DNA from: RFSX01 sp964591455
GTDB lineage: Bacteria; Bacteroidota; Bacteroidia; Chitinophagales; Saprospiraceae
Assembly (NCBI GenBank): GCA_964591455.1
Contig: CAZQDZ010000013.1
Location: forward strand, 37,855-101,854
Direction of reading: 5' to 3'
DNA: 64,000 bases
Every line of letters starts with the position of its first letter. Position 1 is the first letter of the stretch. The position numbers were made by a program, and so were the translations under genes. Positions 18,642-26,114 of this stretch are shown here, piece after piece. The notes below the pieces were generated by a model that ran no database searches, was not told the DNA's origin, and worked only from the letters and a program-made list of their open reading frames with translations.

Positions 18642-19973
18642 CTATTCAAACAAAGAATTTTGCTTTTCCTGCGCTTTATTATCCTCTTCTGTAAGATTAA
18701 AGACGCCAGGGCTGGATTGGGCTTTATCCTCGAGTAGTTCCATATTATCACCATCGTCCAGTTCCAATTCTTGAATCTTCGGTATAGCATTACCTGCAAT
18801 CCCTTTGAAAGAGTTATACATGTAATTAGTATTGAGTAAAACCTTTTGAAGTTGCTTTTCCCGCTTTTTCCAATGGCCTTCCATCGCTCTTTTCTCCTTC
18901 ATGAGGTCTGTTTGCATCAAGGTAAATCCTTCTACTATAGCTTCTATCTGGAGCTTAAATTCGTTGCTGGTAAGATACTGGTATAGCATCGCCATCTTTT
19001 CACCTTTGTTTTCTTGAGCGGAAGCCATAGTAGAAAGTGCAATAATGTTTTCTCTTAGGACCAACGACAATCCCTTGAATTCTTCAAAAGTACAAACCCA
19101 AATGCCTTCAATCAGAGTCATTCGCTCTACACCTTTCGGCATTGCATCAGTGATAATTACCCCTAAATGAGCGCCTTTCTCCCGTATATCGCTTCTAAAT
19201 TTCTCTATCCAACTAGGCTGAAATTCTTTGGTCCTCTTACTCTCATAATAGATAAGACCGCAGTCAGGATTGTTATATGTCTTTACATGTTGTAGACAAT
19301 CTGCTCCACGGGCTCCTTTTTTAATCTCTTCTATATGGTCTAAAGGAAAATTTGCTTTTAACCATTCTTCTATAACCAACTCTTGGACCTCACCCTGCAA
19401 CTGCATAGAGCCTTGCTCTTGCTTTCGCTTCATTTCCTCTACCAGTTTCTTTTGGTCATCTATTTGTTTCTGGTACTCCCGCTCCTTTAGTAGGAATTCC
19501 TCTTTGGCTTTTTGTCGTCCTTTCTGTTCTATGACAGAACTCTTTTCAATTAATTGCTTTTCCATTTGTAGAAGCAAATCACTTTCTTTCTCTTCCATTT
19601 CCTTTTGCCGCCTAATCAAATTCAGTTCTTTCTCCTTCAACTCCCTGTTTTCCTTTCTTTTGTCTTCGTTTTCCTGTTTGAGAGAATTGAGCTCAAGGGT
19701 AAGAGAAGATAATTTCTCTTTTTCCAAGATGGCCATTCTGGAAGCCAATTTTTCTTCTAACTTGGTTTTGAAAATTTCGTTCTCCTTTGATTTTGCTTCT
19801 TGGAAGGCGTCCTTCTCTTTTTCAAAGGCTGTTAACTTTTCCTGATACATTTGATTCTGTCTAGCCAGTCTATCTTCAAACTCTTTTTGTAGCTGAGCTT
19901 GAACTTGTCCTGCGATGGCTTCCTCTACATCGAAAGCATGAGAACAACTTGGACACTGAATCTTGTCTTGCAT
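18642..19973 (-). CDS. DUF2130 coiled-coil protein with N-terminal zinc ribbon-like motif
   Basis: 443 residues. It opens with CPSCSHAF (residues ~6-13), half of a zinc-ribbon-like knuckle, followed by about 170 residues of strongly charged coiled coil (Glu/Lys/Gln). The DUF2130 core (~200-390) has GEVQELVIEEWLKANFPLDHIEEI, KKGARGADCLQHV, GLIYYESKRTKEF and LGVIITDAMPKG. Part of the core (YYESKRTKEFQPSWI, then DAMPKG) recalls a nuclease-like fold, but I would not assign activity. The tail is acidic. It stands alone, facing away from the VOC gene, with an inverted repeat upstream. Confidence 0.88.
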   Translation of the reverse strand: MQDKIQCPSCSHAFDVEEAIAGQVQAQLQKEFEDRLARQNQMYQEKLTAFEKEKDAFQEAKSKENEIFKTKLEEKLASRMAILEKEKLSSLTLELNSLKQENEDKRKENRELKEKELNLIRRQKEMEEKESDLLLQMEKQLIEKSSVIEQKGRQKAKEEFLLKEREYQKQIDDQKKLVEEMKRKQEQGSMQLQGEVQELVIEEWLKANFPLDHIEEIKKGARGADCLQHVKTYNNPDCGLIYYESKRTKEFQPSWIEKFRSDIREKGAHLGVIITDAMPKGVERMTLIEGIWVCTFEEFKGLSLVLRENIIALSTMASAQENKGEKMAMLYQYLTSNEFKLQIEAIVEGFTLMQTDLMKEKRAMEGHWKKREKQLQKVLLNTNYMYNSFKGIAGNAIPKIQELELDDGDNMELLEDKAQSSPGVFNLTEEDNKAQEKQNSLFE

Positions 19974-19996
19974 AATCTGGATTGGTTGCGAATATA

Positions 19997-20021
19997 TGAA
20001 TCAATATTTATATATGATTCA
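19997..20021. repeat. Inverted repeat upstream of the DUF2130 gene
   Basis: TGAATCA (19997-20003) and TGATTCA (20015-20021) are perfect 7-base arms around an 11-base A+T core, 24 bases before the DUF2130 start. It could be a dimeric regulator site or chance. Confidence 0.3.
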
Positions 20022-20060
20022 CAATGTAGAGATTACTGTGCATTATACGTTCACGGAACT

Positions 20061-21092
20061 TTAGAGAAAATCTACGTCTTCTTCCAGTTCAGTATGCATT
20101 AGGTCGACCATAGCTTTCATTATTGGTTTTCCTTCATAGACCACTTCATATAAGGTCTTGATGACTGGTGTGCTAATGTTGGATGCTTCTGACATGGCAT
20201 GGGCAATTCGCGTTGTTCTATAACCCTCAGCAACTTCCTCCATTTCTTCGAAAATACTCTCTACGGTCTGACCCTTTCCCAGTTTAAATCCAAAAGTAAA
20301 ATTTCGACTTTTTGTACTGGTCGTGGTGGCTATCAAGTCCCCTATGCCTGCTGTTCCTAAAAAGGGGGCCACCTCAGCTCCTACAGACTTAGAGATCAGA
20401 ATCATTTCTCGCAGCCCTCGGGTAATTAATAGGGATTGCATATTCTTACCGAAGCCTATACCATTTAAGATACCAGAGGCTATGGCAATAGTATTTTTAA
20501 GCGCTCCAGCCAGCTCTATGCCTTTCAAGTGATGAGATCCATAGACGATAAAGACTCTGTCTGATAAGATTTCTCTACCAAGCTTTATGACCTCATTAAA
20601 GGAAGAGGCTATTACGGATGCAGCGGGTTGTCCTTCCAAAATCTCTTTAGCCAAATTGGGTCCAGCCAGCGCCCCTATTCTGACCACACTGGTCTCCTGA
20701 CTTATGACCTCACTCATGGTGAAGACACTATTTCTGATTTCTGATAATGACTTTGCCTCATTAAAATCAGATGAAGTATCCAATCCCTTAGTAGCGTGAA
20801 TCATAATATGACCTGGACCAACATGCGGAGACAATTTCTTGATAGCTGAGCGAAAATGTTCTGAAGGAATGACAGGAAATATGACTCTACATTCTAGCCC
20901 TAGCTGTGCTAGATCCATTGTTGCAGTCACCTTATCAGAAAGATCATACCCATTGATGCGATGATTATTATTTATCTCAGCCATTATCTCCTGGCGTCTG
21001 GTACATATGAGTACCTCCTGACTCTTGCTCAGTAGCTTGGCAATGGTCACGCCGAATGATCCAGATCCTAATACACCTACCTTCGAAGACAT
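20061..21092 (-). CDS. gpsA: NAD(P)H-dependent glycerol-3-phosphate dehydrogenase
   Basis: Makes sn-glycerol-3-phosphate from dihydroxyacetone phosphate for phospholipid synthesis. The 343-residue length is normal. It has the Rossmann dinucleotide site GVLGSGSFGVTIAKLL (~6-21), HATKGLD (~98-104), the catalytic-lysine region HLKGIELAGALKNTIAIASG (~192-211) and GTAGIGDLIATT (~248-259). It follows yidC by 15 bases on the same strand. This pairs membrane lipid precursor supply with membrane-protein insertion, probably as one operon. Confidence 0.95.
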   Translation of the reverse strand: MSSKVGVLGSGSFGVTIAKLLSKSQEVLICTRRQEIMAEINNNHRINGYDLSDKVTATMDLAQLGLECRVIFPVIPSEHFRSAIKKLSPHVGPGHIMIHATKGLDTSSDFNEAKSLSEIRNSVFTMSEVISQETSVVRIGALAGPNLAKEILEGQPAASVIASSFNEVIKLGREILSDRVFIVYGSHHLKGIELAGALKNTIAIASGILNGIGFGKNMQSLLITRGLREMILISKSVGAEVAPFLGTAGIGDLIATTTSTKSRNFTFGFKLGKGQTVESIFEEMEEVAEGYRTTRIAHAMSEASNISTPVIKTLYEVVYEGKPIMKAMVDLMHTELEEDVDFL

Positions 21093-21107
21093 GAGTAATT
21101 TATAAGT

Positions 21108-22982
21108 TTATTTACGCTTTTTCTTTTTGGTCGTTACGTTGGTTCTTGACTTTTGTTTCTCTTGCTGCTGTTTCAATGCTTCTTCCATTCTGGACTGAAA
21201 GCCACCTTTTTTCTTGGGTTTATTTTTCTGCCGTTCTAGTTCTAGCCTGAGTTTGTCATCATCGAAGACAAACTTTTTAGTAATGACAGTCTGAGCAATA
21301 TTGAACATGTTGCTGAAGAACATATATACGGTTAACCCTGATGCGTAGTTATTAAAGAAAAATAAAAATGTGATAGGCATGATATACTGAATGTACTTCA
21401 TCGCCGGATTAGCTGACATATCCATATGCCTCATATTGTAGTACGAGTATATGATAGTTGTTACAGCCCATAAAAGTGTAAATAAACTTATATGAGAGCC
21501 GAAAGCAGGAATCTCAAAAGGTAATCTCGCAATAACATCAAAGGAAGATAAATCTGTTGCCCATAGAAACGGTTCTTGTCTGAAGGTAATACTGGCAGGG
21601 AAAAATCTAAATAGGGCATACCAGATAGGCATTTGGACTATCATAGGAAGACAACCACCAAGCGGGCTGACACCATATTCTCTATAGAGCTTCATTGTCT
21701 CCATCTGAACCTTCTGGTTATCATCTGGCATCCGTTCACGAATCTTTGCAATCTCAGGTTTCAGCAGACCCATTTTTGCTTGAGAGTGCAGCATTTTGTA
21801 CATGAGTGGATACAACAACATCTTGATAATGAAGATGAGAACAACGATGACGATACCTTTGCTTCCTATAAATTTGGACAACCAATTGAATGATGGACGT
21901 ATTAGCCACCTGTTTATCGTGCCAAATATGGATCTACCGAAAGGTATTATCTGCTCCAGTGAATTGTCATAGGTCAAAAGTCTATTGAATTCATTAGGAC
22001 CTATATAGATACTTGACTCTATAGACTCTCGATTAGTATAATCTAAGGCATATTCATATTCAGATTTGATGACTTTGAGATCAGGATCATCATTCTCTGT
22101 TGCAATCGTCTCAAAGCGACCATTTTCCATTTTCTTGTTTTTCGCTACAATTGATGTATTGAAAAACTGATTGATATTTGAGACCCATTCTACTGGATTT
22201 TTTACCTCTTCTATATCATTGCTTCTGCAATTGCAGTAGTCTGAATTTTCATCACCTTCCTTAAAATATACAGTAGAATAGTATTTTTCAAAATTGGTAT
22301 TAAGCTCTATTCTATCCAGATAGTTATGCCATCTGAATTTTAACTTACCAGCAGATTGGTCTAACATAGATGCAATCCCCTCGAGTTGGAGGCTATGGTC
22401 TAACTTATAGCTGTCAGGATTGAGAACATACTTTTGAATGATAGCCTGCCCATCCCCAAGGCTAGCAGTCATCGTAATCGTGTTACCACTGACGCTTGGC
22501 ACGAAGTTCATGTCTGCGGTACTTATATTTCCATGACTCTTGGTGGGGATAAAATACTCAAACCTATTTTTCTCATCTTCTAATAGATAGAGAGGATTAT
22601 CATGTTGGTTGTATTCCTCATCCTCAGTTAACTTGTTAAATTTCTTGAGTAAGGCCTTTTTTATAACCCCTCCCTTGGAATCAAAGGTGACCTTTAGAAA
22701 GTCATTCTCTAGTATAGATTCCTGAGAGGCACCTGTCATTACCTTTGCAAATGAGCCGTAGGTGCTGGAGGCTTTAGCCATTGCCACTGAATCAGTAGGA
22801 TTTAGAGTGGTTGTTTGAGTTTCCTGAACCGACGTGGTAGGATTGACCACTTTAGCTTGAGCTATAGAATCTTGTACAAATTGTTGCCTGGCTATTTGTT
22901 CCTTGGTAGGTGCTGTCAACCAATAATAACCGACAAGGACTATAAATAGTAGCAGAAGGCCTGTACGTTGCGTCTTTTCCAT
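21108..22982 (-). CDS. yidC: Membrane protein insertase YidC
   Basis: 624 residues with the architecture of Gram-negative YidC. The N-terminal transmembrane anchor contains LLLFIVLVGYYWLTAP (~10-25). A large periplasmic beta domain (~70-350) follows, then the conserved insertase core with GSKGIVIVVLIFIIKMLLYPL, SPLGGCLPMIVQMPIW and the C-terminal helices. The tail is very basic (many KK runs), consistent with ribosome contact. It inserts inner-membrane proteins with or without SecYEG. It is the first gene of the yidC-gpsA unit; a TACCTTTG box lies 66-73 bases upstream on the same strand. Confidence 0.96.
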   Translation of the reverse strand: MEKTQRTGLLLLFIVLVGYYWLTAPTKEQIARQQFVQDSIAQAKVVNPTTSVQETQTTTLNPTDSVAMAKASSTYGSFAKVMTGASQESILENDFLKVTFDSKGGVIKKALLKKFNKLTEDEEYNQHDNPLYLLEDEKNRFEYFIPTKSHGNISTADMNFVPSVSGNTITMTASLGDGQAIIQKYVLNPDSYKLDHSLQLEGIASMLDQSAGKLKFRWHNYLDRIELNTNFEKYYSTVYFKEGDENSDYCNCRSNDIEEVKNPVEWVSNINQFFNTSIVAKNKKMENGRFETIATENDDPDLKVIKSEYEYALDYTNRESIESSIYIGPNEFNRLLTYDNSLEQIIPFGRSIFGTINRWLIRPSFNWLSKFIGSKGIVIVVLIFIIKMLLYPLMYKMLHSQAKMGLLKPEIAKIRERMPDDNQKVQMETMKLYREYGVSPLGGCLPMIVQMPIWYALFRFFPASITFRQEPFLWATDLSSFDVIARLPFEIPAFGSHISLFTLLWAVTTIIYSYYNMRHMDMSANPAMKYIQYIMPITFLFFFNNYASGLTVYMFFSNMFNIAQTVITKKFVFDDDKLRLELERQKNKPKKKGGFQSRMEEALKQQQEKQKSRTNVTTKKKKRK

Positions 22983-23047
22983 TTGGATATTGGTAATTAA
23001 CTGTTGCTGACAGCCAGATTGAATGGACTATCGATTTAATAAGGTCG

Positions 23048-23055
23048 CAAAGGTA
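23048..23055 (-). promoter_or_regulatory. -7 promoter box (TACCTTTG, minus strand) of yidC
   Basis: Reads CAAAGGTA on the plus strand, an exact TAnnTTTG on the coding strand, about 66 bases before the yidC ATG. Confidence 0.5.
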
Positions 23056-23125
23056 CAATTTTGTGCATAAGACGCTGGAATCCATCTATAGATCTGGATT
23101 AGAATTTGACGAAATCCTGTGAGCA

Positions 23126-23156
23126 TTGTATAGAGTCACGGTATATTATAAGTTTG
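23126..23156 (+). promoter_or_regulatory. Promoter with -33 TTG and -7 TAAGTTTG before the flavoprotein gene
   Basis: TTG (23126-23128), a 20-base spacer, then TAAGTTTG (23149-23156). Both elements and the spacing fit the Bacteroidota consensus. The start codon at 23167 follows by only 10 bases, so the leader is very short. Confidence 0.6.
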
Positions 23157-23166
23157 TATATTTTTT

Positions 23167-24723
23167 ATGAAAGAAGTCGAGATTAAAATATTGCCAGAAA
23201 GACTTAATGATAAAGCCTTTATCATGAATCAGGTGTATCGTATCCTTAAGTTAAAAAGGGATGAGAATCTGACTTATAAGATAATCAAGAAGTCAATAGA
23301 TGCTCGTAGAGGCAGGCCAAAGTACTTGCTAAGACTTAGGGTTGGTTTCTTTGCTGATCTGGAAGCTTCAGCTCCAAAGGTATTTGGACCATTCAAAAAT
23401 GTCATAAGCAGTCCTAGTGTAATTATTGTTGGTGCTGGTCCAGCAGGTTACTTTGCTGCATTAGAATGTCTCGAATCTGGACTTAAGCCAATCGTCTTAG
23501 AGCGGGGTAAAGATGTTAGGGCTCGCAGAAGAGACCTAAAAGCAATTCAACAATCTGGAATTGTCAATCCGCATAGTAATTACTGTTTTGGAGAAGGAGG
23601 TGCAGGCACATACTCCGATGGCAAGCTCTACACTAGATCGAAGAAACGTGGTAAAATTCTTAAAACACTGCAGATTTTGGTTGATCATGGGGCTACCTCT
23701 GATATCCTTGTGGATGCCCACCCTCACATAGGTAGTAACAAGCTTCCTAAGATAATAGGTAATATAAGAAAGACCATCTTGAACCATGGCGGTGAAATCA
23801 GATTTGAAAGCCTGGTAACAGATATCATCATAGCACAAGGAAAATGCAAGGGTGTCGTCATTGGCGGTAACCAAGAGTTACTGGCAGATAGTGTAATTCT
23901 GGCTACAGGTCATTCTTCGAGAATGATATTCAGAATGTTACATGCAAAAAAGGTCCAGCTAGAATCAAAGTCATTTGCTGTTGGCGTTAGGATAGAACAT
24001 CCTCAGCCGCTCATAGACGAAATCCAATATGGCCATCACCCAAGAGAAGAGAATCTACCGGCGGCCTCATATAGGCTTGTGACTCAAGTAGAAGGCTGTG
24101 GTGTTTTTTCATTTTGCATGTGCCCCGGAGGACTCATAGTACCATCTGCTACGTCTCCTGGAGAACTAGTCGTTAACGGAATGAGTTTGTCTAAGCGAGA
24201 TTCGCCATTTGCCAATTCAGGAATTGTTACCGCCGTGGAATCCAAAGAACTAGAATCAAAAGGCTATACAGGGGTATTCGGTAATTTGAAATTTCAAGAA
24301 GAACTGGAACAAAAGATTTTCCAATATGGAGATGGGTCTCAGAAAGCACCTGCTCAGAATATGATAGACTTCACTAATGGTCAAGATATGATAGACATCT
24401 CAGAAAGTTCATACATACCAGGGCTATATAGAGCACCGCTTCATGAAATCTTACCAGATTTTATTTATAACAGATTAAAAGAAGGCTTGCTAGCCTTTTC
24501 ACGCAATATGCCTGGTTACTTCACATCGGAGGCTCATGTGGTAGCAATAGAAAGCAGAACCAGCTCACCCATTCGGATTCCAAGAGATTCGATTACATTG
24601 CAGCATCCTGAGGTAGAAGGGTTGTTTCCTTGTGGTGAAGGAGCAGGTTATGCAGGGGGAATATTATCAGCAGCTATGGATGGTCAGCGAGTAGTCAAGG
24701 CTATAAGAAAATTAGAAGTTTAG
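23167..24723 (+). CDS. FAD-dependent dehydrogenase of the COG2509 type
   Basis: 518 residues. A short N-terminal alpha/beta domain (~1-85, LKLKRDENLTYKIIKKSIDARRG-like in parts) precedes the FAD-binding Rossmann motif VIIVGAGPAGYFAALECLE (~87-105). CFGEGGAGTYSDGKLYTR (~141-158) is the hallmark of the family, and ILATGHSSR and a C-terminal CGEGAGYAGGI complete the FAD site. The homologues are uncharacterised dehydrogenases related to BaiN and to FixC-like folds, so the substrate is unknown. It is monocistronic with its own promoter, and the next gene starts 54 bases later. Confidence 0.88.
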   Translation: MKEVEIKILPERLNDKAFIMNQVYRILKLKRDENLTYKIIKKSIDARRGRPKYLLRLRVGFFADLEASAPKVFGPFKNVISSPSVIIVGAGPAGYFAALECLESGLKPIVLERGKDVRARRRDLKAIQQSGIVNPHSNYCFGEGGAGTYSDGKLYTRSKKRGKILKTLQILVDHGATSDILVDAHPHIGSNKLPKIIGNIRKTILNHGGEIRFESLVTDIIIAQGKCKGVVIGGNQELLADSVILATGHSSRMIFRMLHAKKVQLESKSFAVGVRIEHPQPLIDEIQYGHHPREENLPAASYRLVTQVEGCGVFSFCMCPGGLIVPSATSPGELVVNGMSLSKRDSPFANSGIVTAVESKELESKGYTGVFGNLKFQEELEQKIFQYGDGSQKAPAQNMIDFTNGQDMIDISESSYIPGLYRAPLHEILPDFIYNRLKEGLLAFSRNMPGYFTSEAHVVAIESRTSSPIRIPRDSITLQHPEVEGLFPCGEGAGYAGGILSAAMDGQRVVKAIRKLEV

Positions 24724-24777
24724 CACAAATCGTAATTTTAAGTCTGTTATTTAACATAACATGGCACTTATATTGGA

Positions 24778-25338
24778 ATGGATAAGCAAGAAGATAAGTA
24801 CATAAAATACCTCAAAAGCAATGATTCTCAAGGAATTAAGGAGATTTATGATACTTATTTACCCCGAATAGAATCCATTATAGGAGGTATGGGTGGCAAT
24901 AGAGAAGAGGCCTGGGAAATTTTTCAAGAGAGTCTTATTGTTATTCTAAATCGTATACAAAGCCCTGATTTTCAGCTAAGTAGCTCCTTTTATACTTTTC
25001 TTGTCAGTATCTGCAAATTCAAATGGTTTAATGAGTCTAAGAAAAAATATAAAAAAAACGTAACCATTGATAGCGAAAAGACATTAAAAGATGACCAAGA
25101 CATTTTGAAGACAATAATGAAAATTGAGAGATTTGAGCTATATAAGCAAAAGCTTGAAGATTTAGGAGGTGAGTGTCAAAGTTTGCTTGAGCTTTATTTT
25201 GATAAAATCCCAATGAGGGAAATTGCAATAAGATTAGGTCTCAGCTCAGAGAATGCGGCTAAGCAAAAAAAATATAAGTGCCAAAGGAAACTAATTGAAA
25301 TGATTAAGAATGATAGTAAATTCGAAGAACTACTATGA
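24778..25338 (+). CDS. Sigma-70-family (ECF-like) RNA polymerase sigma factor
   Basis: 186 residues. Sigma region 2 is recognisable in NREEAWEIFQESLIVILNRI (~41-60) and STFYTFLVSICKFKW-like sequence. Region 4 is the C-terminal helix-turn-helix (LDKIPMREIAIRLGLSSENAAKQKKYKC, in part). The SSENAAKQKKYKC signature is seen in Bacteroidota sigma factors found next to TPR/CHAT genes (from memory, not checked). It is the first gene of a three-gene unit; its TGA overlaps the next ATG by 4 bases (ATGA), implying translational coupling. The target promoters are unknown. Confidence 0.88.
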   Translation: MDKQEDKYIKYLKSNDSQGIKEIYDTYLPRIESIIGGMGGNREEAWEIFQESLIVILNRIQSPDFQLSSSFYTFLVSICKFKWFNESKKKYKKNVTIDSEKTLKDDQDILKTIMKIERFELYKQKLEDLGGECQSLLELYFDKIPMREIAIRLGLSSENAAKQKKYKCQRKLIEMIKNDSKFEELL

Positions 25339-26084
25339 ACCACAACGATATAAATAAATATGATCTAATAGATAAGTACCTCTCAGGAGGTATGTCTTCT
25401 ACAGAGTTAGACAGTTTCAGAGCCTTCCTTCAAAGCAACAAGGACTTCACTACTGATTTAAATATTATATCGGAATTGGGGGAATCAGCGGGCTTTAATC
25501 AGGTGCAGTATGACCTAAGAGATACACTTTCCCAGATTAGATCTAATGATGTCAATGCAAATGCTTCACAGCCTAAGTCTAGCAGTAATATCATTTACAA
25601 AGTATTGGGTGGTCTAGTATTGTTGTTTTTGGCTATGTACATGGTTATGAAATTATTGTCACCACAGAGTGGAATAAATAACAATTCAGATATCATTCAG
25701 TATGCTTATCTAGAACCACTTGCACTAACAACAAAAAGTGATGAGGTAGATATCTCTCAGATGCAAACCCTATTCAATCAGGGTGACTATGAGGCAGCAC
25801 TTCCATTAATTGATAATTTTTTAGAAAATAATCCTAGGGACTTAGATGTAATGCTCGCCAAAGGTATGGCTCATACAGAACTGAAACAATACAATAAGGC
25901 CCATGCTACCTATGAAAAAGTAGAAAACTTGGGACCAAGAGTAAAGAAATACCTATGGTTTGATGCCATCTGTTACATCAAAGAAGATAAAACAGAAAAG
26001 GCTAAAGTCTTGCTTAATCAAATTGTTTCTTCTAAGTCCTTCAAGCATATAGATGCAAGCAAGCTGCTAAAGAAACTGGATTAG
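25335..26084 (+). CDS. Single-pass membrane protein with TPR repeats, probable anti-sigma partner
   Basis: 249 residues. The N-terminal ~80 residues (IDKYLSGGMSSTELDSFRAFL) look like the short cytoplasmic head found in anti-sigma-like proteins. One membrane helix (~88-110) comes next, then an external part with two or three TPR motifs (NQGDYEAALPLIDNFLENNP, KGMAHTELKQYNKAHATYEK). The gene overlaps the sigma-factor gene by 4 bases, the usual arrangement for a sigma/anti-sigma pair. I see no zinc anti-sigma HxxxCxxC, so the anti-sigma role is inferred from context and topology. Confidence 0.75.
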   Translation: MNHNDINKYDLIDKYLSGGMSSTELDSFRAFLQSNKDFTTDLNIISELGESAGFNQVQYDLRDTLSQIRSNDVNANASQPKSSSNIIYKVLGGLVLLFLAMYMVMKLLSPQSGINNNSDIIQYAYLEPLALTTKSDEVDISQMQTLFNQGDYEAALPLIDNFLENNPRDLDVMLAKGMAHTELKQYNKAHATYEKVENLGPRVKKYLWFDAICYIKEDKTEKAKVLLNQIVSSKSFKHIDASKLLKKLD

Positions 26085-26114
26085 TCATAGTATATTTAAG
26101 GCAAAGAGACGCTT

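Noticed and set aside
19270..19845. 191-codon plus-strand frame opposite the DUF2130 gene
   Set aside because: Made of Ser/Phe runs that mirror the Glu/Lys codons of the coiled coil on the real strand.
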